DNA of 64,000 bases, taken from positions 37,124-101,123 of the forward strand of contig DESD01000055.1 in NCBI GenBank assembly GCA_002361935.1, in the 5' to 3' direction. This document shows positions 44,048 to 53,416 of the stretch, piece after piece; position 1 is the stretch's first letter; each line of letters begins with the position of its first letter. A model generated the notes under the pieces. That model was not told the DNA's origin and searched no databases. It was given only the letters and a program-made list of their open reading frames with translations. Source of the DNA: Ruminococcaceae bacterium UBA3323. GTDB taxonomy: Bacteria; Bacillota; Clostridia; Oscillospirales; Acutalibacteraceae. The translations under genes were made by a program, and so were the position numbers.

Positions 44048-44145
44048 AAACCTGTCTGCCTCCCTTGTTAAAGGGAGGTGGCTGCACATCGTGCAGTCGA
44101 AAGGATTCTATACGGTTCGTCGGGAACGCCGAACCCTACAGTTTT
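44048..44145. repeat. Interspersed repeat, copy 2 (CCTGTCTGCCTCCCTTG family)
   Basis: The first 32 bp match 12072-12103, with hairpins CTCCCTTGTTAAAGGGAG and CTGCACATCGTGCAG, then GGTTCG...CGAACC. It sits between purL and apgM and encodes nothing obvious. The right end is approximate. Confidence 0.65.
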
Positions 44146-44178
44146 AAATTATTTACATATTTTAGGGAGGACAAAAAA

Positions 44179-45387
44179 ATGAAATATGTAGTTGTTCTTT
44201 ATGACGGCATGGCAGATTATCCTGTTCCTGCGCTTGACGGCAAAACACCTATGATGGTTGCCAAAAAACCGAATCTTGATTTTCTTGCGCAGCGTGCCGA
44301 GGTTGGCCTTGTGCGTACGGTTGCCGAGGGTTTAAAGCCCGGTTCCGATGTTGCCAATATGAGTGTTATGGGCTTTGACCCTATGAAATATTACACAGGC
44401 AGAAGTCCGCTTGAGGCTGCTTCAATCGGTATTGATATGAAGAAAACGGATGTTTCCTTAAGGTGCAATCTTGTTACGCTTTCCGAGGATGATAAGCCTT
44501 ACGAGGAAAAAACAATTGAGGATTACTGCGCCGATGATATTTCAACGGAGGAAGCAGAGGAAATTATTAAAACAATTGAAGAAGAGCTTGGAAACGAGAT
44601 TTTCAAATTCTATTCGGGTGTTTCCTACCGCCATTGTCTTATCTGGGATAACGGCACAACCGATTTGGGTAAAATGACCCCTCCGCATGATATTACGGGC
44701 AAGGTAATTACAGATTATCTTTCAACAAGCGAAAATGCAAAGCCGCTTATTGAAATGATGAAAAAATCCTATGATATTTTAAAGAATCATCCTGTTAATC
44801 TTGCAAGAAAGGCAAAGGGCAAGCGCCCTGCAAACTCAATCTGGCTCTGGGGCGAGGGCACAAGGCCTGCATTCAGCCCGTTTGAAGAGGTTACCGGCAT
44901 TAAGGGCGGCGTTGTTTCCGCTGTTGATCTTATTAAGGGTATCGGCGGCTGTGCTGAAATGGAGGTTGCCGAGGTAGAGGGTGCAACCGGCTATATAGAT
45001 ACCAATTTTGAGGGCAAGGCAAAAGCCGGCCTTGATATTCTGGAAAGAAATGATCTTGTTTATATCCATTTTGAAGCTACGGATGAATGCGGCCACCGAA
45101 ACGAGCCTGAAAACAAGGTTCGTGCTATTGAAATGATAGACGAAAGAGTGCTTCCGATTCTGTTTGAGGGACTTAAGAAATATGATGATTATAAGATTAT
45201 GGTGCTTCCCGATCATCCAACCCCTATCGTAACCAGAACGCATGCTTCCGATCCTGTTCCTTATCTTATTTATCATAAGAATAAGGAAGTAAAAGGTGTA
45301 GAAACTATAAATGAGGAAACAGCATCAGCCACAGGCAATTTTATTGATTTCGGCCCCGGAATTATGAAGCATTTTATTGAGGACTGA
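44179..45387 (+). CDS. apgM: Cofactor-independent phosphoglycerate mutase, archaeal type
   Basis: 402 residues from ATG 44179, with GGGAGG upstream; the longer frame runs through the repeat. VVLYDGMADYPV holds the first metal-binding Asp, SDVANMSVMGFDP the catalytic Ser, and HFEATDECGHRNE plus VLPDHPTPI the further metal ligands of the alkaline phosphatase fold. It interconverts 3- and 2-phosphoglycerate in glycolysis without 2,3-bisphosphoglycerate. The downstream lipoprotein gene begins 3 nt after the stop. Confidence 0.95.
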   Translation: MKYVVVLYDGMADYPVPALDGKTPMMVAKKPNLDFLAQRAEVGLVRTVAEGLKPGSDVANMSVMGFDPMKYYTGRSPLEAASIGIDMKKTDVSLRCNLVTLSEDDKPYEEKTIEDYCADDISTEEAEEIIKTIEEELGNEIFKFYSGVSYRHCLIWDNGTTDLGKMTPPHDITGKVITDYLSTSENAKPLIEMMKKSYDILKNHPVNLARKAKGKRPANSIWLWGEGTRPAFSPFEEVTGIKGGVVSAVDLIKGIGGCAEMEVAEVEGATGYIDTNFEGKAKAGLDILERNDLVYIHFEATDECGHRNEPENKVRAIEMIDERVLPILFEGLKKYDDYKIMVLPDHPTPIVTRTHASDPVPYLIYHKNKEVKGVETINEETASATGNFIDFGPGIMKHFIED

Positions 45388-45390
45388 TAA

Positions 45391-45918
45391 ATGAAAAGTT
45401 TATCTAAAATATTTATTTGTATTTTATCTGCTGCAATTATATGTTCACTTGTAGGATGCAGCAGCAAAGCAGCGGACGACAATGAGATAACAAGCGATGT
45501 TGCCGGTAATAACGTTGGTATGCTCAGTCATGAAAGCAAAGATATTACAGAAGCAACGGAACCCATTGAGCCTGTAATAAAGCCAACTGAAAAAGCTGCA
45601 GAAAATACAACTGCCCCTGTTATAAACATATCAGAAGAGCAGGCAAAAAATATAGCATATGAAGCACTGAAAAAAGAATATGCAGATGCAAAAACCAGCG
45701 TAGCCGGTGTTGATTATACTGCTTTTAAGTTCAGGTTTATTGAACTTTATAGTCCAAGTGATGACGTTTGGTACAATACGATTGATTCCATAAAGGAAAG
45801 CGGCCATTCGTACTATCATATTGATTTTCGTAATACGAATGAACTATGTGACATAGCATATTATTATGTTGATGCTTTTAACGGAAAAGTGCTTGGAAGC
45901 GGATATATGGCAGACTGA
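45391..45918 (+). CDS. Lipoprotein with PepSY-like domain
   Basis: 175 residues. The signal peptide ends in the lipobox SLVGC (about residue 23), followed by a Glu/Thr/Pro-rich linker, then a domain from about residue 75 (ISEEQAKNIAYEALKKEYAD... YYVDAFNGKVLGSGYMAD) with the pattern of PepSY or its YpeB-like relatives. PepSY domains often inhibit proteases or act in cell-envelope sensing. It starts 3 nt after apgM but has little ribosome binding site, so coupled translation is likely. Function unknown. Confidence 0.8.
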   Translation: MKSLSKIFICILSAAIICSLVGCSSKAADDNEITSDVAGNNVGMLSHESKDITEATEPIEPVIKPTEKAAENTTAPVINISEEQAKNIAYEALKKEYADAKTSVAGVDYTAFKFRFIELYSPSDDVWYNTIDSIKESGHSYYHIDFRNTNELCDIAYYYVDAFNGKVLGSGYMAD

Positions 45919-45969
45919 TTTATATAAAGTTTAATTAAACGTCATTTCAAAAATTAAGGAGGATTCATT

Positions 45970-47238
45970 ATGAAGTTAGATACAATATGTGTTCAGGGTG
46001 CTTATAAACCGAAAAGCGGCGAACCGAGAGTAGTTCCCATTGTTCAGAGCACAACCTTTAAATATGATACAAGCGAGGAAATGGGCGACCTTTTTGATTT
46101 AAAGGCAACCGGCTATTTCTATTCACGCTTACAGAATCCAACCTGCGATTATGCTGCCGCAAAAATTGCACTTTTAGAGGGCGGCGTTGCCGGAATGCTT
46201 ACCTCATCGGGGCAGGCAGCAAACTTTTATGCTGTTTTCAACATTGCGCAGGCAGGCGATCACGTTGTTTCAAGCTCTGCTATTTACGGCGGCACATTCA
46301 ATCTTTTCAATGTTACCATGAGAAAGCTTGGCATTGATTTTACATTTGTTTCTCCAAGAGCAAGCAAAGAAGAAATTCAGACTGCCGTTCAGCCGAATAC
46401 AAAATGCATCTTCGGCGAAACCATCTCAAATCCAAGCCTTGATATTCTGGATATAGAGCTGTTTGCCGAGGTTGCTCATGAAAACGGCATACCGCTTATT
46501 ATGGATAACACCTTTGCTACACCGATAAACTGCCGTCCGTTTGAATTCGGCTGTGATATTGTTACCCATTCCACAACAAAATATATGGAAGGTCATGCCT
46601 CAACCATCGGCGGCGCTATTGTGGACAGCGGCAGGTTTAATTGGGAACAGAATGATAAATTCCCGGGTCTTACTACGCCGGATGAAAGCTACCACGGTGT
46701 AACCTATTCCAAGGATTTCGGCGAGGCCGCCTATATTACAAAGGCAACTGTTCAGCTTATGAGAGATCTTGGCTCCATTCAGGCACCGAACAATGCGTTT
46801 CTTCTGAATGTAGGTCTGGAAACGCTCTCTTTAAGAATGGCACGTCATTGCGAAAATGCCAAAAGAGTTTCAGAATACCTTAAGGATAACGAGAAAATTA
46901 CTTGGGTTAAATGTCCTATGCTGGAGGGCGATGCACAGTATGATATTGCGCAGAAGTATATGCCGAACGGTACCTGCGGTGTTGTTTCTTTCGGTGTTAA
47001 GGGCGGAAGAGAAGCAGGCGTTAAGTTTATGAACAGCTTAAAGCTTGCCGCTATCGTAACCCATGTTGCCGATGCACGCACCTGCTGCCTGCATCCCGCA
47101 TCATCAACGCATCGTCAGCTTACGGATGAAGAGCTTGCCGAAGCAGGCGTAACCGCCGATCTCATCAGATTTTCCTGCGGTATTGAGGCTGCAGAGGATA
47201 TTATTGAGGATATTCAGCAGGCATTAGACCAGATTTAA
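45970..47238 (+). CDS. metY: O-acetylhomoserine sulfhydrylase
   Basis: 422 residues of the Cys/Met-metabolism PLP family. YSRLQNPTCDYAAAKIALLEGG, SSGQAANFYAVFNI and the PLP lysine in HSTTKYMEGHASTIGG are present, with the 60-residue insertion (PDESYHGVTYSKDFGEAAY) that separates MetY from cystathionine enzymes. It makes homocysteine from O-acetylhomoserine and sulfide. AAGGAGG precedes the start. The 51-nt gap upstream leaves no room for a SAM riboswitch or T-box. Confidence 0.92.
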   Translation: MKLDTICVQGAYKPKSGEPRVVPIVQSTTFKYDTSEEMGDLFDLKATGYFYSRLQNPTCDYAAAKIALLEGGVAGMLTSSGQAANFYAVFNIAQAGDHVVSSSAIYGGTFNLFNVTMRKLGIDFTFVSPRASKEEIQTAVQPNTKCIFGETISNPSLDILDIELFAEVAHENGIPLIMDNTFATPINCRPFEFGCDIVTHSTTKYMEGHASTIGGAIVDSGRFNWEQNDKFPGLTTPDESYHGVTYSKDFGEAAYITKATVQLMRDLGSIQAPNNAFLLNVGLETLSLRMARHCENAKRVSEYLKDNEKITWVKCPMLEGDAQYDIAQKYMPNGTCGVVSFGVKGGREAGVKFMNSLKLAAIVTHVADARTCCLHPASSTHRQLTDEELAEAGVTADLIRFSCGIEAAEDIIEDIQQALDQI

Positions 47239-47263
47239 TATAATATGTATATAAAAACATATC

Positions 47264-47387
47264 GGCTCCCTCTGATGAGGGAGCAGTCAACGAATGTTGA
47301 CTGCGGGAGAGATTAACGGAAGAATACAAACAATATCGTTCTCTCCCTCCGTTTGCTCCGCATCCACCTCCCTCATCAGAGGGAGGC
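47264..47387. repeat. MITE-like palindromic repeat with 20-bp terminal inverted repeats
   Basis: GGCTCCCTCTGATGAGGGAG at the left and its inverted form at 47368-47387 (19 of 20 match) bound a 124-bp non-coding element. The inner hairpin is CAGTCAAC / GTTGACTG. The right end with TTTTTTT also works as terminator for metY. Elements of this look are common in gut Clostridia genomes. Confidence 0.75.
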
Positions 47388-47516
47388 TGTTTTTTTATAT
47401 TTTTATTTTTTCTTTACTTTTCCATTACTCCATTTGAATTTTGTTGTTATTTAATATACTTAACGGGTTTATCTTATGCGTTTAATATGTTAAAATACTG
47501 AAAGGGAGTGATATTG

Positions 47517-48206
47517 ATGGAAACGATACTGGTCTGCGATGATGATAAAGCGATTCTGGATTCAATCGAAATTTATCTTAAGCTGGAGGGCTATAATGTT
47601 CTTAAAGCAGAGGACGGCCTACAGGCACTTGAAATCATTGAAAAAAATGAAATTCATTGCCTTGTGCTTGATATTATGATGCCGAGAATGGACGGGCTGC
47701 AGACAACGCTGAAAATCAGGGAAAAGCATAATTTTCCGATTATTATGCTTTCAGCAAAATCGGAGGACACGGATAAAATTGCCGGTCTTGGCTTCGGTGC
47801 CGATGATTATGTTACAAAGCCGTTTAATCCGCTTGAGCTTGTTGCAAGGGTTAAATCTCAGATCAGAAGATATATTTCCTTTTCGGGCTTCGTTAAAAAG
47901 GATACCCAGATTGTTACGGGCGGTCTGATTGTTGATACAGATGCAAAAACCGTTTCGGTAGACGGCGAAAGCGTAAAGCTTACTGCAACGGAGTATATGA
48001 TTCTTGAATATCTTTGCAAAAATCTGGGCAGGGTGCTTTCTTCGGGGCAAATATATGAGGCTGTCTGGAATGAACCTTCCTTCCGTTCGGAAAAAACCGT
48101 TACGGTACATATTAAAAACATAAGAGAGAAGATAGAAATTAATCCGAAAGACCCGAAATATATTAAGGTGGTGTATGGTCTTGGATACAAAGTGGAAAAA
48201 ATTTAA
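47517..48206 (+). CDS. OmpR-family response regulator (VanR-like)
   Basis: 229 residues from ATG 47517, with GGGAG upstream; GTG 47508 is an alternative. The receiver has ILVCDDDKAI, phosphorylation Asp in LVLDIMMPRMDG and Lys in DDYVTKPFNPLE. The C-terminal winged helix has LTATEYMILEYLCKN and TVTVHIKNIREKIE. It overlaps the kinase gene by 32 nt. The pair resembles VanR-VanS-type envelope-stress systems, but the signal and targets are unknown. Confidence 0.92.
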   Translation: METILVCDDDKAILDSIEIYLKLEGYNVLKAEDGLQALEIIEKNEIHCLVLDIMMPRMDGLQTTLKIREKHNFPIIMLSAKSEDTDKIAGLGFGADDYVTKPFNPLELVARVKSQIRRYISFSGFVKKDTQIVTGGLIVDTDAKTVSVDGESVKLTATEYMILEYLCKNLGRVLSSGQIYEAVWNEPSFRSEKTVTVHIKNIREKIEINPKDPKYIKVVYGLGYKVEKI

Positions 48207-50634
48207 ATACAGCAGCGGAAATAAGCTGCTTTGCGTTTTGCTTGCGCTTCTGATGGTTGCGTGCTTAATGAGCAATGCTGTTCAGCTTGCAAAAGCTTTC
48301 TCTTTTTACGGGGAGGATGTTTTAAAGAAGGATACAATAAGCTTTTACGAAACCTATCCTTTTTGTAATCTGTTAATGGAAAATCTTAGCTCTATTCAGT
48401 ATGATTTAACAAGTGATGAAAGAGCTAAAGAAAAACAGGATTATATTGACAGCTTTTATAAAGCTTACAAAAAGGCCGAGAAAGAAAATCAATTAAGCTC
48501 TGTCAATATTCGCGGTGTTTTCTCAGATTATGAATATACAGATGACGGCGAATATGAAGCAATTTATGCCGATTACTCCGGCGAACCTTATGTAATTGGT
48601 GTGCTTGAAGACGGCAGAAGCTTTTACAAGGGTGATGATGGGTATTATTATACAAAATATATGATGTATGATAATCATCGTCTTAATGATGCAAACGATG
48701 AGATAGACGGCGTAAATTTTGGTCGTGATGAGAATACCGTTCGCGGTATAGTAGAAAATTATTATAACAGCAATTATGGGGATGATAACTACTTTAATTA
48801 CAGAACGGATTACGCCTCTTTGAAAAATATTCAGTTTTATGCTGTTCATGAGGACGGAACGTTAATAACGAATGTTGATACAGATACGAAAGCATTTATT
48901 CAAAGTGTCAGAAACGGAGAGGGCGATTCCATTGCCTATGAACCGAAGGGTTGTTATGCCAGCGGTGGTTTAACACATTTAACTGATTACGGTCATGTTT
49001 ATGATAATGAGAATTTCAGTATTTATGTTCAGATAGATCCAAAATTCAGTGCAGAAGATGGTTTAAGAGCTGTTTATCAAAGCTATCTGGAAGTACAGGA
49101 TATAGACTTTAATATGATTTGTGTCAATATTATCGGCTCCTTTATTTTGCTGATTGCACTTGCGGTTGCTTCCTGCCGTCTTGCAGGGCATAAGGACGGC
49201 GAGCTTTCTATGGCGAAACTGGATAAAATGCCTTTTGATCTGCATTTTGCTCTGATGGGTACGGCAGTCGGCTTTGCAGGCTATGGTGCAGGTGCTCTCG
49301 TCTTAGCATTTACAGAATATTCTGCATATGGATATAGTTATTTAAAAAATAGTGATTTTGACATTTTATTCTTTCAATCAGGCTGGTTTGTTGCTGTTGT
49401 CTGTATCATTTCCATGCTGATCTGGCTTATGATTCTGGGCTTTGCTACTTCACTTTCAAGGGCTGTAAAATGTAATTATCCTATTTTCTCAAAGCTTCTT
49501 GTTGTAAGAATTGTTGTTTTGATTTTCAAGGTATTAAAGTGGTTTGTTTTCGGAATATTCAGGATTATGAAAAAAGCCTTTAAGGGAATCGGCAGAGCGC
49601 TCGGAAGCTATGCCTTTAAGCCGAAAAGGCTTCATAAAAGGTCTGTTCCTGCTGTTGCTCTGTATACATTCTTTAATCTTGTTTCGCTGGGAATTATTAT
49701 TCTGCTTTTCTCTGCTTATGACGGCTTTTTGAATTTCTGCGGTTTCCTTGGCTCGGTTGTTCTGCTCGGAACAGACGGTTATCTTGTTTACAGAGCCGTT
49801 AAGTATATGAAATCGCTTGATGATATTATTGCGGCAAGCGAAAAAGGCGAACCATTGCCTTATAATACGGATAAGCTGCCGCAGAGTCTTAAGATTCTTG
49901 CAGACAGCCTGGAAGCTACAAATGCCCAGCTTCAGCAGGCAGTAATAAAGGCGGTTAAGGATGAACGCACGAAAACAGAGCTGATTACAAATGTATCCCA
50001 TGATTTGAAAACGCCGCTTACCTCGGTTATCAATTATATTGATTTGCTTCAGAAATGTAATATTGAGGATGCGGATGCAAAGAAATATATGGCGGTTATA
50101 GCCGAGAAATCCAATAAGCTTAAAAGGCTGATTGAGGATTTGATTGAAGCTTCAAAGGTATCTTCGGGCAATGTTACCTTAAACAAAACAATGATTAACC
50201 TGAATGAGCTTGCCGCACAGGCGGTTGTTGAGGAAACAGCCGATATAGAAAAGAATAATCTTCAGGTTATTTTTGAAGAGGCGGTTGATAAGCATATAGT
50301 ATTTGCAGACGGCACAAAGATTTACCGTGTGTTTGAAAATCTGCTTTCCAATGCAAGAAAGTATTCCGCCCCCGGTTCCCGTGTTTACGCAAGAGTTTAT
50401 TCAGATGCGGATTACGGCTATTTTGAAATTAAAAATATTTCAAGAGAGCAGCTTAATATTACTGCAGAGGAATTAACCGAACGGTTTGTAAGAGGCGATC
50501 AATCCCGCAGCCAGGACGGAAACGGGCTTGGACTTTCCATTGCAAAGGAGCTTTGCAGGCTGAATAACGGCGAGCTTATTATTTCCATAGACGGCGATTT
50601 GTTCAAAGCTACCGTTAAACTGCCGAAGCAATAA
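48175..50634 (+). CDS. Sensor histidine kinase (VanS-like) with large sensor region
   Basis: 819 residues. Membrane helix 1 (LLCVLLALLMVACLMSNAV) is followed by an acidic, Tyr/Asp-rich outer domain of about 270 residues, then about six further membrane helices (roughly residues 315-545). A HisKA domain has His609 in NVSHDLKTPL, and the HATPase has LLSNARKYS and GNGLGLSIAKEL. The multi-helix membrane region is unusual compared with two-helix VanS. AAGGTGG precedes the start, inside the regulator gene, so the two are co-translated. A terminator follows. Confidence 0.9.
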   Translation: MVLDTKWKKFKYSSGNKLLCVLLALLMVACLMSNAVQLAKAFSFYGEDVLKKDTISFYETYPFCNLLMENLSSIQYDLTSDERAKEKQDYIDSFYKAYKKAEKENQLSSVNIRGVFSDYEYTDDGEYEAIYADYSGEPYVIGVLEDGRSFYKGDDGYYYTKYMMYDNHRLNDANDEIDGVNFGRDENTVRGIVENYYNSNYGDDNYFNYRTDYASLKNIQFYAVHEDGTLITNVDTDTKAFIQSVRNGEGDSIAYEPKGCYASGGLTHLTDYGHVYDNENFSIYVQIDPKFSAEDGLRAVYQSYLEVQDIDFNMICVNIIGSFILLIALAVASCRLAGHKDGELSMAKLDKMPFDLHFALMGTAVGFAGYGAGALVLAFTEYSAYGYSYLKNSDFDILFFQSGWFVAVVCIISMLIWLMILGFATSLSRAVKCNYPIFSKLLVVRIVVLIFKVLKWFVFGIFRIMKKAFKGIGRALGSYAFKPKRLHKRSVPAVALYTFFNLVSLGIIILLFSAYDGFLNFCGFLGSVVLLGTDGYLVYRAVKYMKSLDDIIAASEKGEPLPYNTDKLPQSLKILADSLEATNAQLQQAVIKAVKDERTKTELITNVSHDLKTPLTSVINYIDLLQKCNIEDADAKKYMAVIAEKSNKLKRLIEDLIEASKVSSGNVTLNKTMINLNELAAQAVVEETADIEKNNLQVIFEEAVDKHIVFADGTKIYRVFENLLSNARKYSAPGSRVYARVYSDADYGYFEIKNISREQLNITAEELTERFVRGDQSRSQDGNGLGLSIAKELCRLNNGELIISIDGDLFKATVKLPKQ

Positions 50635-50652
50635 AATTTGATTGCCTGCTTG

Positions 50653-50680
50653 GCCTTCTCCTTACGGAGAAGGCTTTTTT
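50653..50680 (+). terminator. Terminator of the two-component operon
   Basis: Nine-bp stem GCCTTCTCC / GGAGAAGGC around TTAC, then TTTTTT. Confidence 0.88.
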
Positions 50681-50719
50681 AATGTTTTTTACACAAAAAC
50701 AAGCTTTGTAAAATTTTTA

Positions 50720-50748
50720 TTGACAAATAAAGCTTTCCCCCTCATAAT
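50720..50748 (+). promoter_or_regulatory. Sigma-A promoter of the MFS transporter gene
   Basis: TTGACA (50720-50725), 17-nt spacer, CATAAT (50743-50748), 22 nt before the start codon. Confidence 0.65.
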
Positions 50749-50770
50749 AAACTGTAAGGGGGAAATTTTT

Positions 50771-52141
50771 ATGGAAAATACTAAGGCAAAACTCGGAGGG
50801 AGAATCTGGCTGAATATAATCCTTTTCGGCTTTATGGGTCAGATTGCATGGGCTGTAGAAAATATGTTTTTCAACACCTTTCTTTATAATTCCATTTATA
50901 ACGGTGCAAGCCAGGAGGCCGTGAACGGCTCTATTGATGTAATGAGCGCAATCAGCATAATGGTTGCCGCAAGCGCCTCGTTTACTGTTGTTGCAACCTT
51001 TTTAATGGGTACTTTGAGCGACAAAATCGGAAGGCGCAAGCCGTTTATTTCAGTCGGCTATATCCTTTGGGGTATTGTAACAGCAAGCTTCGGTGTTATT
51101 TCAAGGGATCATACTGCCGAGCTTTTCCATCTGAATGATGAAATCAAAATTTTAACGATAACGGTTGCTATGGTTATTGTGATGGACTGTATAATGTCTT
51201 TTATCGGCTCAACGGGCAATGATGCAGCATTCAATGCGTGGGTAACCGATGTAACCAATACAAAAAACCGTGCTACGGTTGAAAGCGTTTTAACCATTCT
51301 TCCGCTTGCGGCAACGGCAGGCGTTATGGGTCTTGCAGGTGCAGTGGAAAGCATCGGTTATGATGTTATTTTTATCGGTCTTGGCGCTATCGTAACGCTC
51401 TGCGGTATTATCGGTCTGTTTTCCATTAAGGACAGCAAGGTTAAAACTGTACAGAGCGGTTCCTTCTGGAAGGATTTGCTTTACGGCTTCAGGCTGTCTG
51501 TTGTTAAGGAAAACAAAAAGCTTTATCTTGCGCTTTCGGCAAACTGCTTTACCTCTACGGCTTTTCAGGTGTTTTTCCCGTACATATTCATTTATTTGGG
51601 CAATGTAATGCATTTCAGCCTTGATAATGTTCTTGCTTCTTTAACACCTGCTGTTATGGCGATTGCCGCTGTTGTGGTTATTGTTGCAGTTGCGCTTGTT
51701 ATTTCCGCAGGCAAATTAATGGATAAGCTTGGCAAGGATAAATTCATGGTGTTCTCCGTTGTTCTTTATTTTGCAGGACTTTTTGCAGCAGGCTTTGCGA
51801 AAAACATTGTTGTTTTCTTTATCTGTGCCGTTCCTGCTCTTCTCGGCTGGGCATTGTTCGGAATTGCGATGAATGCTTCCGTTCGTGATTATATGCCCGA
51901 GGGCAAGGTTGGCTCTTTCCAGGGCATCAGAATTATTTTCTACGTACTGATTCCGATGATTATCGGCCCGTTTATCGGAAACATTGTTTGCCGCTTTTCA
52001 AAGATTACCTATACAAATGAATACAATGTTGTAACCTCGGCACCGGGAAATGTTATGTTCTGGGCTGCGGCTGTTGTTGCAGTATTAACCCTGATTCCCG
52101 CTATCCTTCTCAGAAAAAATAATAAAAAGACAACAGAATAA
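50771..52141 (+). CDS. MFS transporter (GPH/SLC45-like)
   Basis: 456 residues from ATG 50771, preceded by AAGGGGG. About twelve membrane helices; the MFS loop motif GTLSDKIGRRKPF after helix 2 and GKLMDKLGKDKF in the second half are present. It probably carries a sugar or related solute with protons. It stands alone between the kinase and gap, with its own promoter. Confidence 0.88.
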   Translation: MENTKAKLGGRIWLNIILFGFMGQIAWAVENMFFNTFLYNSIYNGASQEAVNGSIDVMSAISIMVAASASFTVVATFLMGTLSDKIGRRKPFISVGYILWGIVTASFGVISRDHTAELFHLNDEIKILTITVAMVIVMDCIMSFIGSTGNDAAFNAWVTDVTNTKNRATVESVLTILPLAATAGVMGLAGAVESIGYDVIFIGLGAIVTLCGIIGLFSIKDSKVKTVQSGSFWKDLLYGFRLSVVKENKKLYLALSANCFTSTAFQVFFPYIFIYLGNVMHFSLDNVLASLTPAVMAIAAVVVIVAVALVISAGKLMDKLGKDKFMVFSVVLYFAGLFAAGFAKNIVVFFICAVPALLGWALFGIAMNASVRDYMPEGKVGSFQGIRIIFYVLIPMIIGPFIGNIVCRFSKITYTNEYNVVTSAPGNVMFWAAAVVAVLTLIPAILLRKNNKKTTE

Positions 52142-52240
52142 ATAAATTTTGTTAAAATTTTAGCAATTTATTATAAAATGTTTAATAAATGGGAAAAAAT
52201 GCTTGATATTCGGGGACAAACAGTATAAAATATAAGCAAT

Positions 52241-52264
52241 AAAATATCGGCAATGCGATATTTT
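52241..52264 (+). other. Hairpin in the gap leader
   Basis: Nine-bp perfect stem AAAATATCG / CGATATTTT around GCAATG, about 15 nt before the GGAGG of gap. It may stabilise this highly expressed mRNA. Confidence 0.4.
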
Positions 52265-52296
52265 AAATAATCATTATTTTTCGGAGGTAATTCCAA

Positions 52297-53310
52297 ATGG
52301 TAAAGGTTGCTATTAATGGTTTTGGCCGTATCGGTCGTCTTGCTTTCCGCCAGATGTTTGGTGCTGAAGGCTATGAGGTTGTTGCAATCAACGATCTTAC
52401 AAGCCCAAAGATGCTTGCTCATCTTCTTAAGTATGATTCATCACAGGGTAAGTATGCTCTTGCTGATACAGTTGAAGCAACTGATGATTCAATCATCGTA
52501 GATGGTAAAGAAATTAAAATTTATGCAAAGGCTAACGCTGAAGAGCTTCCTTGGGGCGAGCTTGGTGTAGACGTTGTTCTTGAATGCACAGGCTTCTACT
52601 GCTCAAAGGAGAAGGCATCTGCTCATGTTAAGGCCGGTGCCCGCAAGGTTGTTATTTCTGCTCCTGCAGGAAACGATCTTCCAACAATCGTTTACAATGT
52701 AAACCATGATAAGCTTACATCTGAAGATACAGTTATTTCTGCTGCTTCCTGCACAACAAACTGCCTTGCTCCTATGGCTAAGGCTCTTAACGATTATGCA
52801 GAAATCCAGAGCGGTATCATGTGCACAATCCACGCTTACACAGGCGATCAGATGACACTTGACGGCCCTCAGAGAAAAGGCGATCTTCGTCGTTCACGTG
52901 CTGCTGCTGTTAATATCGTTCCAAACTCAACAGGTGCTGCAAAGGCTATCGGTCTTGTAATTCCTGAGCTCAACGGCAAGCTTATCGGCTCTGCTCAGCG
53001 TGTTCCTACTCCAACAGGTTCAACAACAATCCTTACAGCTGTTGTTAAGGGCGATGATGTAACAGTTGATGCTATCAATGCTGCTATGAAGGCTGCTTCA
53101 AATGAGAGCTTCGGCTACAACACAGATGAAATCGTTTCTTCAGATATCGTTGGTATGCGTTACGGCTCACTCTTTGATGCTACACAGACAATGGTTCTTC
53201 CGCTTGGTGACGGCCTTTATGAGGTTCAGGTTGTTTCTTGGTATGATAACGAGAACAGCTATACTTCTCAGATGGTTCGCACAATCAAGTACTTCTCAGA
53301 GCTTGGCTAA
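52297..53310 (+). CDS. gap: Glyceraldehyde-3-phosphate dehydrogenase
   Basis: 337 residues. NAD-binding NGFGRIGR at the N-terminus, the catalytic Cys in [15 protein letters not shown] (about residue 151) and [14 protein letters not shown] are present, with [13 protein letters not shown] at the end. It oxidises glyceraldehyde 3-phosphate to 1,3-bisphosphoglycerate in glycolysis. Codon use is strongly biased (GCT, CTT, ACA, AAG), unlike most neighbours, as expected for very high expression. GGAGG precedes the start and a terminator follows. Confidence 0.98.
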   Translation: MVKVAINGFGRIGRLAFRQMFGAEGYEVVAINDLTSPKMLAHLLKYDSSQGKYALADTVEATDDSIIVDGKEIKIYAKANAEELPWGELGVDVVLECTGFYCSKEKASAHVKAGARKVVISAPAGNDLPTIVYNVNHDKLTSEDTVISAASCTTNCLAPMAKALNDYAEIQSGIMCTIHAYTGDQMTLDGPQRKGDLRRSRAAAVNIVPNSTGAAKAIGLVIPELNGKLIGSAQRVPTPTGSTTILTAVVKGDDVTVDAINAAMKAASNESFGYNTDEIVSSDIVGMRYGSLFDATQTMVLPLGDGLYEVQVVSWYDNENSYTSQMVRTIKYFSELG

Positions 53311-53340
53311 GCCGAACTGCAGACAATGCAATAAAAAACG

Positions 53341-53367
53341 AAGCAGGGTTTATACCCTGCTTTTTTT
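53341..53367 (+). terminator. Terminator of gap
   Basis: Stem AAGCAGGG / CCCTGCTT with a TTTTTTT tail. Confidence 0.85.
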
Positions 53368-53416
53368 ATATAATATACATATTTGCCTTATCCTCAAGGA
53401 GAATCCCGATTTGGTT

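Noticed and set aside
45919..45969. SAM riboswitch or T-box before metY
   Set aside because: The gap is 51 nt and carries only a ribosome binding site.
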